In this document: piece by piece, positions 47,128 through 55,973 of the stretch | Position numbering within the stretch: the first letter of the stretch is position 1 | How the letters are laid out: the number at the start of each line of letters is the position of its first letter | NCBI RefSeq assembly: GCF_002291445.1 | Contig: NZ_CP014137.1 | Span: 1,798,001 to 1,862,000, forward strand | Source of the DNA: Brenneria goodwinii | GTDB lineage: Bacteria; Pseudomonadota; Gammaproteobacteria; Enterobacterales; Enterobacteriaceae | Length of the DNA stretch: 64,000 nt | Reading direction: 5' to 3' | Notes under the pieces: generated by a model | The model's input: only the letters and a program-made list of their open reading frames with translations | What the model was told of the DNA's origin: nothing | Databases searched by the model: none | Made by a program: the position numbers and the translations under genes

Positions 47128-48123
47128 ATGACTATCAAAGTAGGTATCAACGGTTTTGGCCGTATCGGCCGCATTGTTTTCCGTGCAGCACAAGAACGTT
47201 CTGACATTGAAATTGTTGCGATCAACGATCTGTTAGACGCTGACTACATGGCGTACATGCTGAAGTATGACTCTACTCATGGCCGTTTCAACGGCACCGT
47301 TGAAGTTAAAGATGGCCATCTGGTTGTTAACGGCAAAACTATCCGTGTTACTGCAGAACGTGACCCGGCAAACCTGAAATGGAACGAAGCCGGTGTTGAC
47401 GTAGTTGCTGAAGCAACTGGTCTGTTCCTGACTGACGAAACCGCACGTAAGCACATCAGCGCTGGCGCGAAGAAAGTGGTTCTGACCGGTCCGTCCAAAG
47501 ACAGCACGCCGATGTTCGTTATGGGCGTTAACCACAAAGCCTATGCCGGTCAGGACATCGTTTCCAACGCATCTTGTACCACCAACTGCCTGGCGCCGCT
47601 GGCTAAAGTCATCAACGACAACTTCGGTATCGTTGAAGCACTGATGACCACCGTTCACGCCACTACCGCGACTCAGAAAACCGTTGACGGCCCGTCTCAC
47701 AAAGACTGGCGCGGCGGCCGCGGCGCATCTCAGAACATCATCCCGTCTTCTACCGGCGCAGCGAAAGCAGTGGGTAAAGTTATCCCTGAACTGAATGGTA
47801 AACTGACTGGTATGGCGTTCCGCGTTCCTACTCCGAACGTATCCGTTGTCGACCTGACTGCCCGTCTGGAAAAACCTGCGTCTTACAAAGACATCTGTGC
47901 CGCTATCAAAGCAGCTTCAGAAGGTGAACTGAAAGGCGTTCTGGGTTACACCGAAGACGACGTTGTTTCTACCGATTTCAACGGCGAAAAACTGACTTCA
48001 GTGTTCGATGCCAAAGCCGGTATCGCTCTGAGCGACAACTTTGTGAAACTGGTTTCCTGGTACGATAACGAAACCGGCTACTCCAACAAGGTTCTGGATC
48101 TGATCACTCACATCTCCAAGTAA
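47128..48123 (+). CDS. gapA: Glyceraldehyde-3-phosphate dehydrogenase A
   Basis: The glycolytic NAD-dependent GAPDH. The Rossmann start is KVGINGFGRIGR and the catalytic Cys lies in SNASCTTNCLAP with its His partner in TTVHATTATQ. The ATG at 47128 gives 331 residues, the E. coli length; a GTG three codons upstream is not the start. Codon use is strongly biased toward optimal codons, indicating very high expression. Confidence 0.98.
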   Translation: MTIKVGINGFGRIGRIVFRAAQERSDIEIVAINDLLDADYMAYMLKYDSTHGRFNGTVEVKDGHLVVNGKTIRVTAERDPANLKWNEAGVDVVAEATGLFLTDETARKHISAGAKKVVLTGPSKDSTPMFVMGVNHKAYAGQDIVSNASCTTNCLAPLAKVINDNFGIVEALMTTVHATTATQKTVDGPSHKDWRGGRGASQNIIPSSTGAAKAVGKVIPELNGKLTGMAFRVPTPNVSVVDLTARLEKPASYKDICAAIKAASEGELKGVLGYTEDDVVSTDFNGEKLTSVFDAKAGIALSDNFVKLVSWYDNETGYSNKVLDLITHISK

Positions 48124-48146
48124 GTTCGGGTGATAGTTCAATGATG

Positions 48147-48172
48147 AAGGGCGGCCTCCGGTCGCCCTTTTT
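48147..48172 (+). terminator. gapA terminator
   Basis: AAGGGCG (48147-48153) pairs with CGCCCTT (48163-48169), with an inner GCC/GGT extension, followed by a T-run. It lies 24 bases after gapA and 37 bases before yeaD. Confidence 0.88.
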
Positions 48173-48208
48173 ACTTGCTGATTAACAACAACCAAAATAG
48201 GCAACATC

Positions 48209-49084
48209 ATGAATGATAAGATTTTCAAACTCCCCATCATCAACCCAATTACCTCAACCATCAGCCAGCGACAGTTGGAACAACTGCCGGTGATTGTCGT
48301 CGAGCATCCCCAGGTTCGCGCAGCTGTAACATTACAAGGCGCGCATCTGCTGAACTGGCAACCAACGGGCGAAGCGCCTGTGCTTTGGCTAAGCGATAAC
48401 ACGGCCTTCACTGAGCATGTGGCTATTCGTGGCGGTATCCCTATCTGTTTCCCATGGTTTGGCCCGTATGCTGAACCTAACCACGGTTTCGCACGCCTGC
48501 TGCCGTGGGAATTCACGTCTCATAGCGAAGATGAACAAGGTGTGGAATTGGCTTTCACACTGCGCGACACGGCGAAAACCCGTGAATCCTGGCCGCATGA
48601 ATTTACCCTTATCGCCCGTTTCAAATTGGGTAAAACATGTCATGTCGAATTGGAAGCGCACGGTGATTACAGCTTTACCAGCGCATTACACACCTACTTT
48701 CAAATCGGCGATATCGGCAAGATCGCTATCAGCGGGCTGGGCGATCAATATATTGATAAAGTCAATCAGGGCAAGGTATCCGCTCAACAAGGGGATCTGG
48801 TATTTACCGATCGCACCGACCGTATTTACACCCATCCGCAGAGTATTAGCGTTATTAATGACCCGGTGTTGCAACGCACGATTGAAGTGCACCATACCAA
48901 CTATAGCGACGTCGTTTCATGGAATCCCGGCGCGGAACTATCACATACCATTAGTGATATGACTGACGAAGGCTATAAAACCTTTGTCTGCGTAGAAACG
49001 GCGCGTATTAATCAGCCGTTAACCGCGACAGTGCAGTCACCTGCCCGATTATCCACGCTTATTCGTATCAAGAAATCGTCATAA
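48209..49084 (+). CDS. yeaD: D-hexose-6-phosphate mutarotase YeaD
   Basis: An aldose-1-epimerase-like enzyme of 291 residues that interconverts anomers of glucose 6-phosphate. Typical segments are LQGAHLLNWQP, RGGIPICFPWFGPY and HGFARLLPWEF. It follows gapA, as in E. coli, after a terminator, so it probably has its own promoter or relies on read-through. Confidence 0.94.
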   Translation: MNDKIFKLPIINPITSTISQRQLEQLPVIVVEHPQVRAAVTLQGAHLLNWQPTGEAPVLWLSDNTAFTEHVAIRGGIPICFPWFGPYAEPNHGFARLLPWEFTSHSEDEQGVELAFTLRDTAKTRESWPHEFTLIARFKLGKTCHVELEAHGDYSFTSALHTYFQIGDIGKIAISGLGDQYIDKVNQGKVSAQQGDLVFTDRTDRIYTHPQSISVINDPVLQRTIEVHHTNYSDVVSWNPGAELSHTISDMTDEGYKTFVCVETARINQPLTATVQSPARLSTLIRIKKSS

Positions 49085-49135
49085 CGACAAAATGGCGTAT
49101 GAATGCCCATTCATACGCCATAATTTCCCTCGACG

Positions 49136-49990
49136 TTACACCACGTCCAGATGCTGTTTGCTCTTCGGCGGTGGAAAGGCTTGATCCAGCAAGGCCAGCT
49201 CATCCGGATGAAACACAATATCCAATACTTGCGCATTCTCTTTAACATGCTGCTCCGAACTGGCTTTGGGAATGGCTATCACCCCGGTCTGGCGGATAAC
49301 CCAGGCCAGCAATACCTGAGCCGGCGTGATCGCATGCGCTCCGGCGATGGCGTTAATCACCGGATGCGCAAACAACCCATTACGCAAGCGCCCTGCCTGA
49401 GCGATCGGGCAATAAGCCATAACCGGTACATGTTGTTGCCGACACCAGGGCAACAGATCGAACTCTATCCCGCGTGACGCCAAATGATAAAGTACCTGAT
49501 CGGTCATACATTCCTGGCCGCCATCGATAGACCAAAGCTCCTGCATATCATCAATATCCAGGTTGGATACGCCCCAACGGCCAATCTTGCCCGAACGCTG
49601 TAGCTGCTGCATGGCCGCGATGGTATCAGTCAGTGGGATGTTGCCGCGCCAGTGCAGCAAATACAGATCGATATAATCGGTTTGCAGGCGTTTCAGGCTC
49701 TGTTCACAGGCTTTGATCGCTTTTGCGCCGCCGGCGTTGTGCGGATAAACTTTGGACACCAGATAGACTTTGTCGCGCCGTGCGCGAATCGCCTCGCCAA
49801 CGACGATCTCCGCCCCGCCATCCGCATACATTTCAGCCGTATCGATCAGAGTCAAGCCTTGCTCGATTCCCGTCTGTAAGGCTTTAACTTCCTGCGCTTT
49901 TGCCTGCGCCTTTTCTCCCATAAACCAGGTACCCTGGCCAATCGCAGGCACCTTCGTGCCATCTGGAAAGCTGACTTCTTTTATCGCCAT
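49136..49990 (-). CDS. yeaE: Aldo/keto reductase YeaE
   Basis: An NADPH-dependent reductase that in E. coli reduces methylglyoxal. Catalytic residues Asp, Tyr, Lys and His lie in LIDTAEMYADGGAE, VSKVYPHN and LLHWRGNIPL. The ATG at 49990 has GGGGAG 8 bases upstream and gives 284 residues (E. coli 284); a longer frame to 50023 is not used. It is convergent with yeaD. Confidence 0.94.
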   Translation of the reverse strand: MAIKEVSFPDGTKVPAIGQGTWFMGEKAQAKAQEVKALQTGIEQGLTLIDTAEMYADGGAEIVVGEAIRARRDKVYLVSKVYPHNAGGAKAIKACEQSLKRLQTDYIDLYLLHWRGNIPLTDTIAAMQQLQRSGKIGRWGVSNLDIDDMQELWSIDGGQECMTDQVLYHLASRGIEFDLLPWCRQQHVPVMAYCPIAQAGRLRNGLFAHPVINAIAGAHAITPAQVLLAWVIRQTGVIAIPKASSEQHVKENAQVLDIVFHPDELALLDQAFPPPKSKQHLDVV

Positions 49991-50104
49991 GATTGCTTCT
50001 CCCCTTGACAAAAAATGGCGCACCAGCTAACGCACCATTAACGTGCAAACGAGGTAGTATCACCCCATTATGGTGCAATGAGCGCACCATGATATCGAAT
50101 AGGC

Positions 50105-50854
50105 TTAGAACCGATAGCTGACACCCGCACTCATTACGGCGCTGTAGCTGCTATCGACGATCGGGCTATCCTTCGTTTCATCGGATAAGCGGATATAACG
50201 TCCCGTCGCCCAGGCGCTCCAGCTTGAATTGATTTGATAGTTGGCGCTAAGCTCAACATACGGCGACCATCCATCGCCGGGACGATAGCGGCTAAACCCT
50301 GAACGGGCGGATTCCTGACTGCTGACCCCATAGTAATAACGGTTCATGTTTTCGCTGAACCAGCTGGCGCCGATACCCGGTATAATATTCAGGTCGCCCA
50401 TGTTGAAGCGATAAAGATAGGCGGTATCCCAGATAATCCCGTTGCTGTAATCCAGCGTGTCGCCGGCCAGTACGGTGCGAATTTCGCCCCAATCGGCTAT
50501 GTGGCGATAGGCGGCGCCGGCCATCAGCGTGCCGCGGCGCTTATCCAACTGCTTCATGCGGGCATCATCGCTGTCGCCGGGTTTAAACCCCAACGGCAGG
50601 TAATAGGCGGTCAGCGATAGCCGATTCGCATTGTCATTCCATAAGTAGTATCCTCCTCCTATACCTCGAAAATAGAAGTTTTCGCTTTCATAATTCAGTA
50701 CGGGGAGCGGATAAACATGGTTATCACCGCCACGATACACCGACGTCGAACCAAACGCCCCCAAGCCTAATGATACATCGGCGGCATAGGCTGCAGGCAG
50801 CGTCGCAGCCGTCAATACCAGGGCGGATGACAGAAATATTTGAGATTGATTCAC
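50105..50854 (-). CDS. mipA: MltA-interacting protein MipA
   Basis: An outer membrane scaffold (OmpV family) proposed to link the murein hydrolase MltA and the synthase PBP1B. A signal peptide ends AAYAADVS, and the rest is beta-barrel ending VSYRF with a C-terminal Phe. Two GTG starts are possible; the one at 50854 has AGGAA 9 bases upstream, whereas the one at 50863 directly abuts it. The product is 249 residues. Confidence 0.92.
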   Translation of the reverse strand: MNQSQIFLSSALVLTAATLPAAYAADVSLGLGAFGSTSVYRGGDNHVYPLPVLNYESENFYFRGIGGGYYLWNDNANRLSLTAYYLPLGFKPGDSDDARMKQLDKRRGTLMAGAAYRHIADWGEIRTVLAGDTLDYSNGIIWDTAYLYRFNMGDLNIIPGIGASWFSENMNRYYYGVSSQESARSGFSRYRPGDGWSPYVELSANYQINSSWSAWATGRYIRLSDETKDSPIVDSSYSAVMSAGVSYRF

Positions 50855-51307
50855 TGTTTTCACTTCCTGTTCCTGTTACAGACAAGCATTGTTAAACATG
50901 ATGTTCTGCCGTTCACTTCTTCCCTTAGTTTAAATAAAAATAAGATAAGCGAATAATTTATATCAATTCTGTCTCTGTTCCGTGAACAGCAGCGCCAGGC
51001 GGCCTATAGAGCCGCATGATTGGATATTACAGGGTATTGTCAGGAAGTGAGTCATTGAAATATCTTAAAAATATGTCCGCAGAGTGGAGGAAATTTTGTG
51101 GATGCAAACTACGCTTTAATACAGGAAGGTGGAGTTTTTCCAAGTCAGCGGGAATGGGTAAAATCAAGACTTCGCTCTCATACCACAAGTTGGCATAAGG
51201 GTTGCTGTACTCTGGATGATTTCTTCTTTCGGGGAGCAATATTATAGGCTGTACGCATTTTACACGCTCTCTTAATCTGTGCTAATCGACGAAGGACGGG
51301 CATCGCT
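50855..51307. other. mipA-yeaG intergenic region
   Basis: About 450 bases between divergent mipA and yeaG. It holds the short ORF described at 51098-51247 and must contain promoters for both flanking genes. E. coli yeaG is driven by RpoS and nitrogen stress; I could not place a confident sigma-54 or sigma-S promoter. Confidence 0.45.
51098..51247 (+). CDS. Possible 49-residue small protein upstream of yeaG
   Basis: A GTG-initiated ORF encodes VDANYALIQEGGVFPSQREW, continuing with RSHTTSWHKGCCTLDDFFFR to the stop at 51247. A strong Shine-Dalgarno, GGAGG, lies 7 bases before the GTG. No family is recognised. The ORF ends 60 bases before yeaG on the same strand, so it could be a leader or regulatory peptide. 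The next overlapping frame (51016-51198) is also open, so this remains a candidate only. Confidence 0.35.
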   Translation: MDANYALIQEGGVFPSQREWVKSRLRSHTTSWHKGCCTLDDFFFRGAIL

Positions 51308-53242
51308 ATGAACATATTTGATCACTACCGTCAGCGCTACGACGCTGCCAAGGATGAAGAGTTCACACTGCAGGAATTCCTTACTATCTGTCAGCAAGAT
51401 CGGAGCGCATATGCAAACGCTGCTGAACGATTGCTAATGGCCATCGGTGAGCCTGTGATGGTGGATACCGCTCATGAGTCGCGTTTATCCCGTTTGTTTT
51501 CAAACCGGATTATTGCCCGTTATCCTGCTTTCGAAGAATTCTATGGTATGGAAGACGCCATAGAACAAATCGTGTCTTATTTGAAACACGCTGCGCAAGG
51601 ATTAGAAGAGAAGAAACAGATTCTGTATCTGCTTGGCCCGGTCGGCGGGGGGAAATCCTCGCTGGCGGAACGCCTGAAAGTGCTGATGCAGCGCGTGCCC
51701 ATTTATATTCTGAGCGCGAACGGCGAGCGCAGCCCGGTAAACGATCATCCGCTGTGCCTGTTTAATCCGCAGGAAGATGCCGCCATTCTGGAGAAAGAAT
51801 ACGCCATTCCGCGGCGCTATCTGGGCACCATCATGTCGCCGTGGGCGGCTAAACGCCTGCAGGAATTTGGCGGCGATATCACTAAATTCAAAGTGATCAA
51901 AGTGTGGCCGTCTATTTTGTCGCAGGTCGCTATCGCCAAAACCGAACCGGGTGACGAAAACAATCAGGATATCTCGGCGCTGGTCGGCAAAGTGGATATC
52001 CGCAAGCTGGAGCATTATGCCCAGAACGACCCTGATGCCTACGGTTACTCCGGCGCCCTGTGCCGCGCCAACCAGGGCATCATGGAGTTCGTGGAAATGT
52101 TTAAAGCGCCCATCAAGGTGCTGCACCCGTTGCTGACCGCGACTCAGGAAGGCAACTACAACGGTACGGAAGGTATTGCCGCCCTGCCGTTCAACGGCAT
52201 CATTCTGGCCCACTCCAATGAATCAGAATGGGTGCAGTTCCGTAATAATAAAAACAATGAAGCTTTCCTCGACCGTGTCTACATCGTGAAGGTGCCGTAT
52301 TGCCTGCGCGTTTCCGAAGAGGTCAAGATCTATGACAAACTGCTTAACCACAGTGAACTGGCTCATGCCCCCTGCGCGCCCGGCACGCTGGAAACGCTGG
52401 CCCGCTTCTCGATTTTGTCGCGGCTGAAAGAACCGGAAAACTCCAGCATTTATTCCAAGATGCGGGTGTATGACGGTGAAAGCCTGAAGGATACCGATCC
52501 GAAAGCGAAGTCTTATCAGGAATACCGTGATTACGCAGGCGTGGATGAAGGGATGAACGGTCTTTCAACCCGTTTCGCCTTTAAAATACTCTCCCGGGTA
52601 TTTAACTTCGACCACAGCGAGGTGGCGGCGAACCCGGTACACCTGTTCTATGTGCTGGAGCAACAGATTGAACGTGAGCAATTCCCACAGGAGTTCGCGG
52701 AAAAATATCTTGAACACCTGAAGGGTTATCTCATACCCAAGTATGCGGAATTTATCGGCAAAGAGATTCAAACCGCTTATCTGGAATCCTATTCCGAATA
52801 CGGACAGAACATTTTTGATCGTTATGTCACCTATGCGGATTTCTGGATTCAGGATCAGGAGTATCGTGATCCGGATACCGGGCAATTATTTGACCGGGAA
52901 TCACTCAATGCCGAGCTGGAAAAAATCGAGAAACCAGCGGGTATCAGCAACCCCAAAGATTTCCGTAACGAAATCGTCAACTTTGTTTTGCGTGCCCGAG
53001 CCAATAACAACGGGCGCAATCCAAACTGGACCAGTTACGAGAAACTGCGGACAGTGATTGAGAAGAAAATGTTCTCCAACACTGAGGAACTATTGCCGGT
53101 TATTTCGTTTAACACCAAAACCTCAACGGATGAGCAGAAGAAGCATGATGACTTCGTCGATCGTATGATGGAGAAAGGCTATACCCGGAAACAGGTACGT
53201 TTGCTGTGCGAATGGTATCTGCGGGTGAGGAAATCATCATAG
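51308..53242 (+). CDS. yeaG: PrkA-family serine protein kinase YeaG
   Basis: A 644-residue AAA+ domain plus kinase-like C-terminal domain, as in PrkA. Walker A is LGPVGGGKSSLAER at about residues 110-123, and the N-terminus MNIFDHYRQRY is conserved. In E. coli YeaG is induced in stationary phase and nitrogen starvation and acts with YeaH. It is followed 36 bases later by yeaH. Confidence 0.96.
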   Translation: MNIFDHYRQRYDAAKDEEFTLQEFLTICQQDRSAYANAAERLLMAIGEPVMVDTAHESRLSRLFSNRIIARYPAFEEFYGMEDAIEQIVSYLKHAAQGLEEKKQILYLLGPVGGGKSSLAERLKVLMQRVPIYILSANGERSPVNDHPLCLFNPQEDAAILEKEYAIPRRYLGTIMSPWAAKRLQEFGGDITKFKVIKVWPSILSQVAIAKTEPGDENNQDISALVGKVDIRKLEHYAQNDPDAYGYSGALCRANQGIMEFVEMFKAPIKVLHPLLTATQEGNYNGTEGIAALPFNGIILAHSNESEWVQFRNNKNNEAFLDRVYIVKVPYCLRVSEEVKIYDKLLNHSELAHAPCAPGTLETLARFSILSRLKEPENSSIYSKMRVYDGESLKDTDPKAKSYQEYRDYAGVDEGMNGLSTRFAFKILSRVFNFDHSEVAANPVHLFYVLEQQIEREQFPQEFAEKYLEHLKGYLIPKYAEFIGKEIQTAYLESYSEYGQNIFDRYVTYADFWIQDQEYRDPDTGQLFDRESLNAELEKIEKPAGISNPKDFRNEIVNFVLRARANNNGRNPNWTSYEKLRTVIEKKMFSNTEELLPVISFNTKTSTDEQKKHDDFVDRMMEKGYTRKQVRLLCEWYLRVRKSS

Positions 53243-53278
53243 TGATATACGAAGCGAGCAAAGTCGTTTGGGGGGAGT

Positions 53279-54553
53279 ATGGCCTATTTCATTGATCGAC
53301 GGCTAAACGGCAAAAACAAGAGCATGGTTAATCGCCAGCGCTTTTTGCGCCGCTATAAGTCGCAAATAAAACAGTCGATTTCCGAGGCCATTAATAAGCG
53401 TTCGGTGACGGATATCGAAAGCGGGGAGTCAGTATCGATCCCCAATGGGGACATCAACGAACCGATGTTTCATCAGGGGCGCGGTGGACGACGCAATCGC
53501 GTTCACCCGGGAAACGATCATTTTGTACAGAATGACCGAATCGAGCGGCCACAAGGAGGTGGCGGCAGCGGTTCCGGTCAGGGCGACGCCAGTAAAGATG
53601 GCGAAGGTCAGGATGAGTTCGTCTTCCAGATATCCAAAGACGAATATCTCGATTTGCTGTTTGAGGATTTGGCCCTGCCGAATCTGAAAAAAACGCAGCA
53701 CCGGCAGCTTAATGAGTACAAAACACATCGCGCGGGCTATACGGCTAACGGGGTTCCCGCCAATATCAGCGTCGTACGCTCATTGCAGAACTCCCTGGCG
53801 CGCCGTATGGCGATGACCGCCGGGAAGCGCAGAGAATTGCACGCCCTGGAGGAGACGCTGGACCAACTGGAACACTCTGAACCGGCTCAATTGCTGGAAG
53901 AGGAGCGGCTGCGCCAGGAGATCGCGGAGCTGCGCCAGAAAATTGCCCGCGTGCCGTTTATCGATACCTTTGACCTGCGCTATAAAAACTATGAGCGCCG
54001 GGCCGAGCCATCCAGCCAGGCGGTGATGTTCTGCCTGATGGATGTCTCCGGCTCCATGGATCAGGCAACTAAGGATATGGCGAAACGTTTTTACATTCTG
54101 CTCTATCTGTTCCTCAGCAGAAGTTATAAAAACGTCGAAGTTGTCTATATTCGCCACCATACCCAGGCTAAAGAGGTTGATGAGCAGGAGTTCTTCTACT
54201 CGCAGGAAACTGGCGGCACCATTGTTTCCAGCGCGTTGAAGCTCATGGAAGAAGTCGTACACGAACGTTACGATCCGGCGCAGTGGAATATCTATGCGGC
54301 GCAGGCATCTGACGGTGACAACTGGGCCGATGATTCGCCGCTGTGTCATCAAATCCTGGCGAATCAGCTACTGCCGATTGTGCGTTACTATAGCTATATT
54401 GAAATCACCCGGCGTTCACATCAAACGTTATGGCGTGAATATGAAATGCTGCGTGATGAGTTTGATAATTTCGCCATGCAGCACATTCGCGATCCGGATG
54501 ACATCTATCCGGTGTTCCGGGAACTTTTCCGGAAACAGACCGTCGGAAATTAG
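53279..54553 (+). CDS. yeaH: YeaH/YhbH family protein (UPF0229)
   Basis: A 424-residue partner of YeaG. A basic N-terminus with NGKNKSMVNRQRFLRRYK is followed by a Gly-rich linker (GGGGSGSGQGDAS) and a von Willebrand A-like domain beginning FCLMDVSGSMDQ, with the DxSxS metal site. The function is unknown but is genetically linked to YeaG in stress survival. A GGGGGAG ribosome site lies close to the ATG. Confidence 0.95.
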   Translation: MAYFIDRRLNGKNKSMVNRQRFLRRYKSQIKQSISEAINKRSVTDIESGESVSIPNGDINEPMFHQGRGGRRNRVHPGNDHFVQNDRIERPQGGGGSGSGQGDASKDGEGQDEFVFQISKDEYLDLLFEDLALPNLKKTQHRQLNEYKTHRAGYTANGVPANISVVRSLQNSLARRMAMTAGKRRELHALEETLDQLEHSEPAQLLEEERLRQEIAELRQKIARVPFIDTFDLRYKNYERRAEPSSQAVMFCLMDVSGSMDQATKDMAKRFYILLYLFLSRSYKNVEVVYIRHHTQAKEVDEQEFFYSQETGGTIVSSALKLMEEVVHERYDPAQWNIYAAQASDGDNWADDSPLCHQILANQLLPIVRYYSYIEITRRSHQTLWREYEMLRDEFDNFAMQHIRDPDDIYPVFRELFRKQTVGN

Positions 54554-54773
54554 CTTATATAAATCAGCCAGTTAATCAACACTCTGGCTGATTTTAACGC
54601 TGCCGCATCCCTTTTACCCCACCCGAATAACACCCTATTGTTCACGCTAAAACATATAGGCGGATACGGCTATATGCTTGGGGTTGTTACACCGTCACCA
54701 ATATAACGCTTTCCTTCGCCGACGCCGGCCATTACCCTTAGCGCAAAGGTAACATTTAGGTTTCTGCTTTCTC

Positions 54774-55973
54774 ATGCAAAAATTTGTCCTGCTCTTGCTG
54801 GCGCTGGTGCTGCTGGGGCCACTGGGAATCGATATTTATTTACCCTTGATCCCCGCTATCGCTCAAGGCTTGAACGCTCCAGAACCCCTGATCCAATCAA
54901 CCATTGCGCTTTTCATCATGGTCATGGGACTCGGCCAGTTGGTCGCCGGTCCGCTGGTGGATATGTACGGCCGACGCCCCATAGCGCTAGCGGGCGTGAT
55001 TATCTACATTATCGGCGCGGTGATGGCGGCACTGGCCTCCAACGCCGTCGTTTTCGTACTGTCACGTCTTTTTCAGGGGATCGCCGTCTGCTGTACCGCC
55101 GTTGCGATTTTCAGCTGCGTCCGCGATCGGCTGGATGGCGATGACGCCGCCCGCACTTTCGGCTTTCTTAACGGCACGCTGAACATTGTGCCGGCCTTGG
55201 CCCCGTTACTCGGCGGACTGTTGGCGGAAGCGTTCGGCTGGCGGGCGCCCTTCTGGTTCCTGTCGGGCTACAGTGCGGTTATTTTGATTTTGACCGCTTT
55301 TTTTCTGCCGGAAACCAGGCCGGATTCAACCTTGCCTATCAGAGAGTTACCGCTGCGGCAATACATGCGCATTTTATCCAATCCGCGCTTTTTAGGATTT
55401 GCGTTGGTGAATGCGGGCGCCATGGGCATGGCGCTGACCTATGTCAGCTTTTCGTCCGTGGTATTGATGAATCAGGCCCGGTTAACGCCGTTGCAATTCT
55501 CATTCGCCTTCGGCGGGAATGGTTTCTGGATCATGCTGGTCAGTTTTATTGCCAACCGGATCATTCGTAAGGTCGGCCGCCCAGCCTGTTTGAGCGTGGG
55601 CAGCCTGTTGATGGGCGCCGGATTTCTCAGCCTGATCTTGGGCGTTGCGTTACTGCCGCCACAATTACAGGACACCTGGCCAAGCTACATGCTGCCGGTC
55701 GCGCTGGCCTGTGCCGGTTTGGCGTTTCTGGTGGGGCCGGCCACCAGCTATGCCCTGGAACCCTACTCGAATGAAGCCGGCATAGCTTCGGCGATGATCG
55801 GCTTTATTCAGATGGCAGGCGGCGCGGCATTGGGGCTAGCGGCAATGGCTTTACCATTGCCGGCCAAAATATCACTGGCAATGGTTATGTTATGCGCGGG
55901 GTTGTTGGCCCTGCGGGCAAGGCTGCTAACCCGCAGGTTGAAAGGCAGCATTACGGAACTGCCCCAGGGTTAG
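54774..55973 (+). CDS. Bcr/CflA-type multidrug efflux MFS transporter
   Basis: A 399-residue major facilitator with 12 predicted helices. The Bcr/CflA/EmrD-type start LGPLGIDIYLPLIPAIA contains the motif D1 Asp-Tyr-Pro, and GPLVDMYGRRPIALAG is the loop 2-3 motif. It probably exports small amphipathic or antibiotic-like compounds; the substrate cannot be predicted. It is not part of the E. coli yeaGH or dadA neighbourhood. Its stop codon overlaps that of convergent dadA. No strong ribosome site is visible. Confidence 0.85.
   Translation: MQKFVLLLLALVLLGPLGIDIYLPLIPAIAQGLNAPEPLIQSTIALFIMVMGLGQLVAGPLVDMYGRRPIALAGVIIYIIGAVMAALASNAVVFVLSRLFQGIAVCCTAVAIFSCVRDRLDGDDAARTFGFLNGTLNIVPALAPLLGGLLAEAFGWRAPFWFLSGYSAVILILTAFFLPETRPDSTLPIRELPLRQYMRILSNPRFLGFALVNAGAMGMALTYVSFSSVVLMNQARLTPLQFSFAFGGNGFWIMLVSFIANRIIRKVGRPACLSVGSLLMGAGFLSLILGVALLPPQLQDTWPSYMLPVALACAGLAFLVGPATSYALEPYSNEAGIASAMIGFIQMAGGAALGLAAMALPLPAKISLAMVMLCAGLLALRARLLTRRLKGSITELPQG

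Noticed and set aside
51016..51198. 60-residue ORF before yeaG in another frame
   Set aside because: It lacks a ribosome site at its start and overlaps the frame with the strong GGAGG site.
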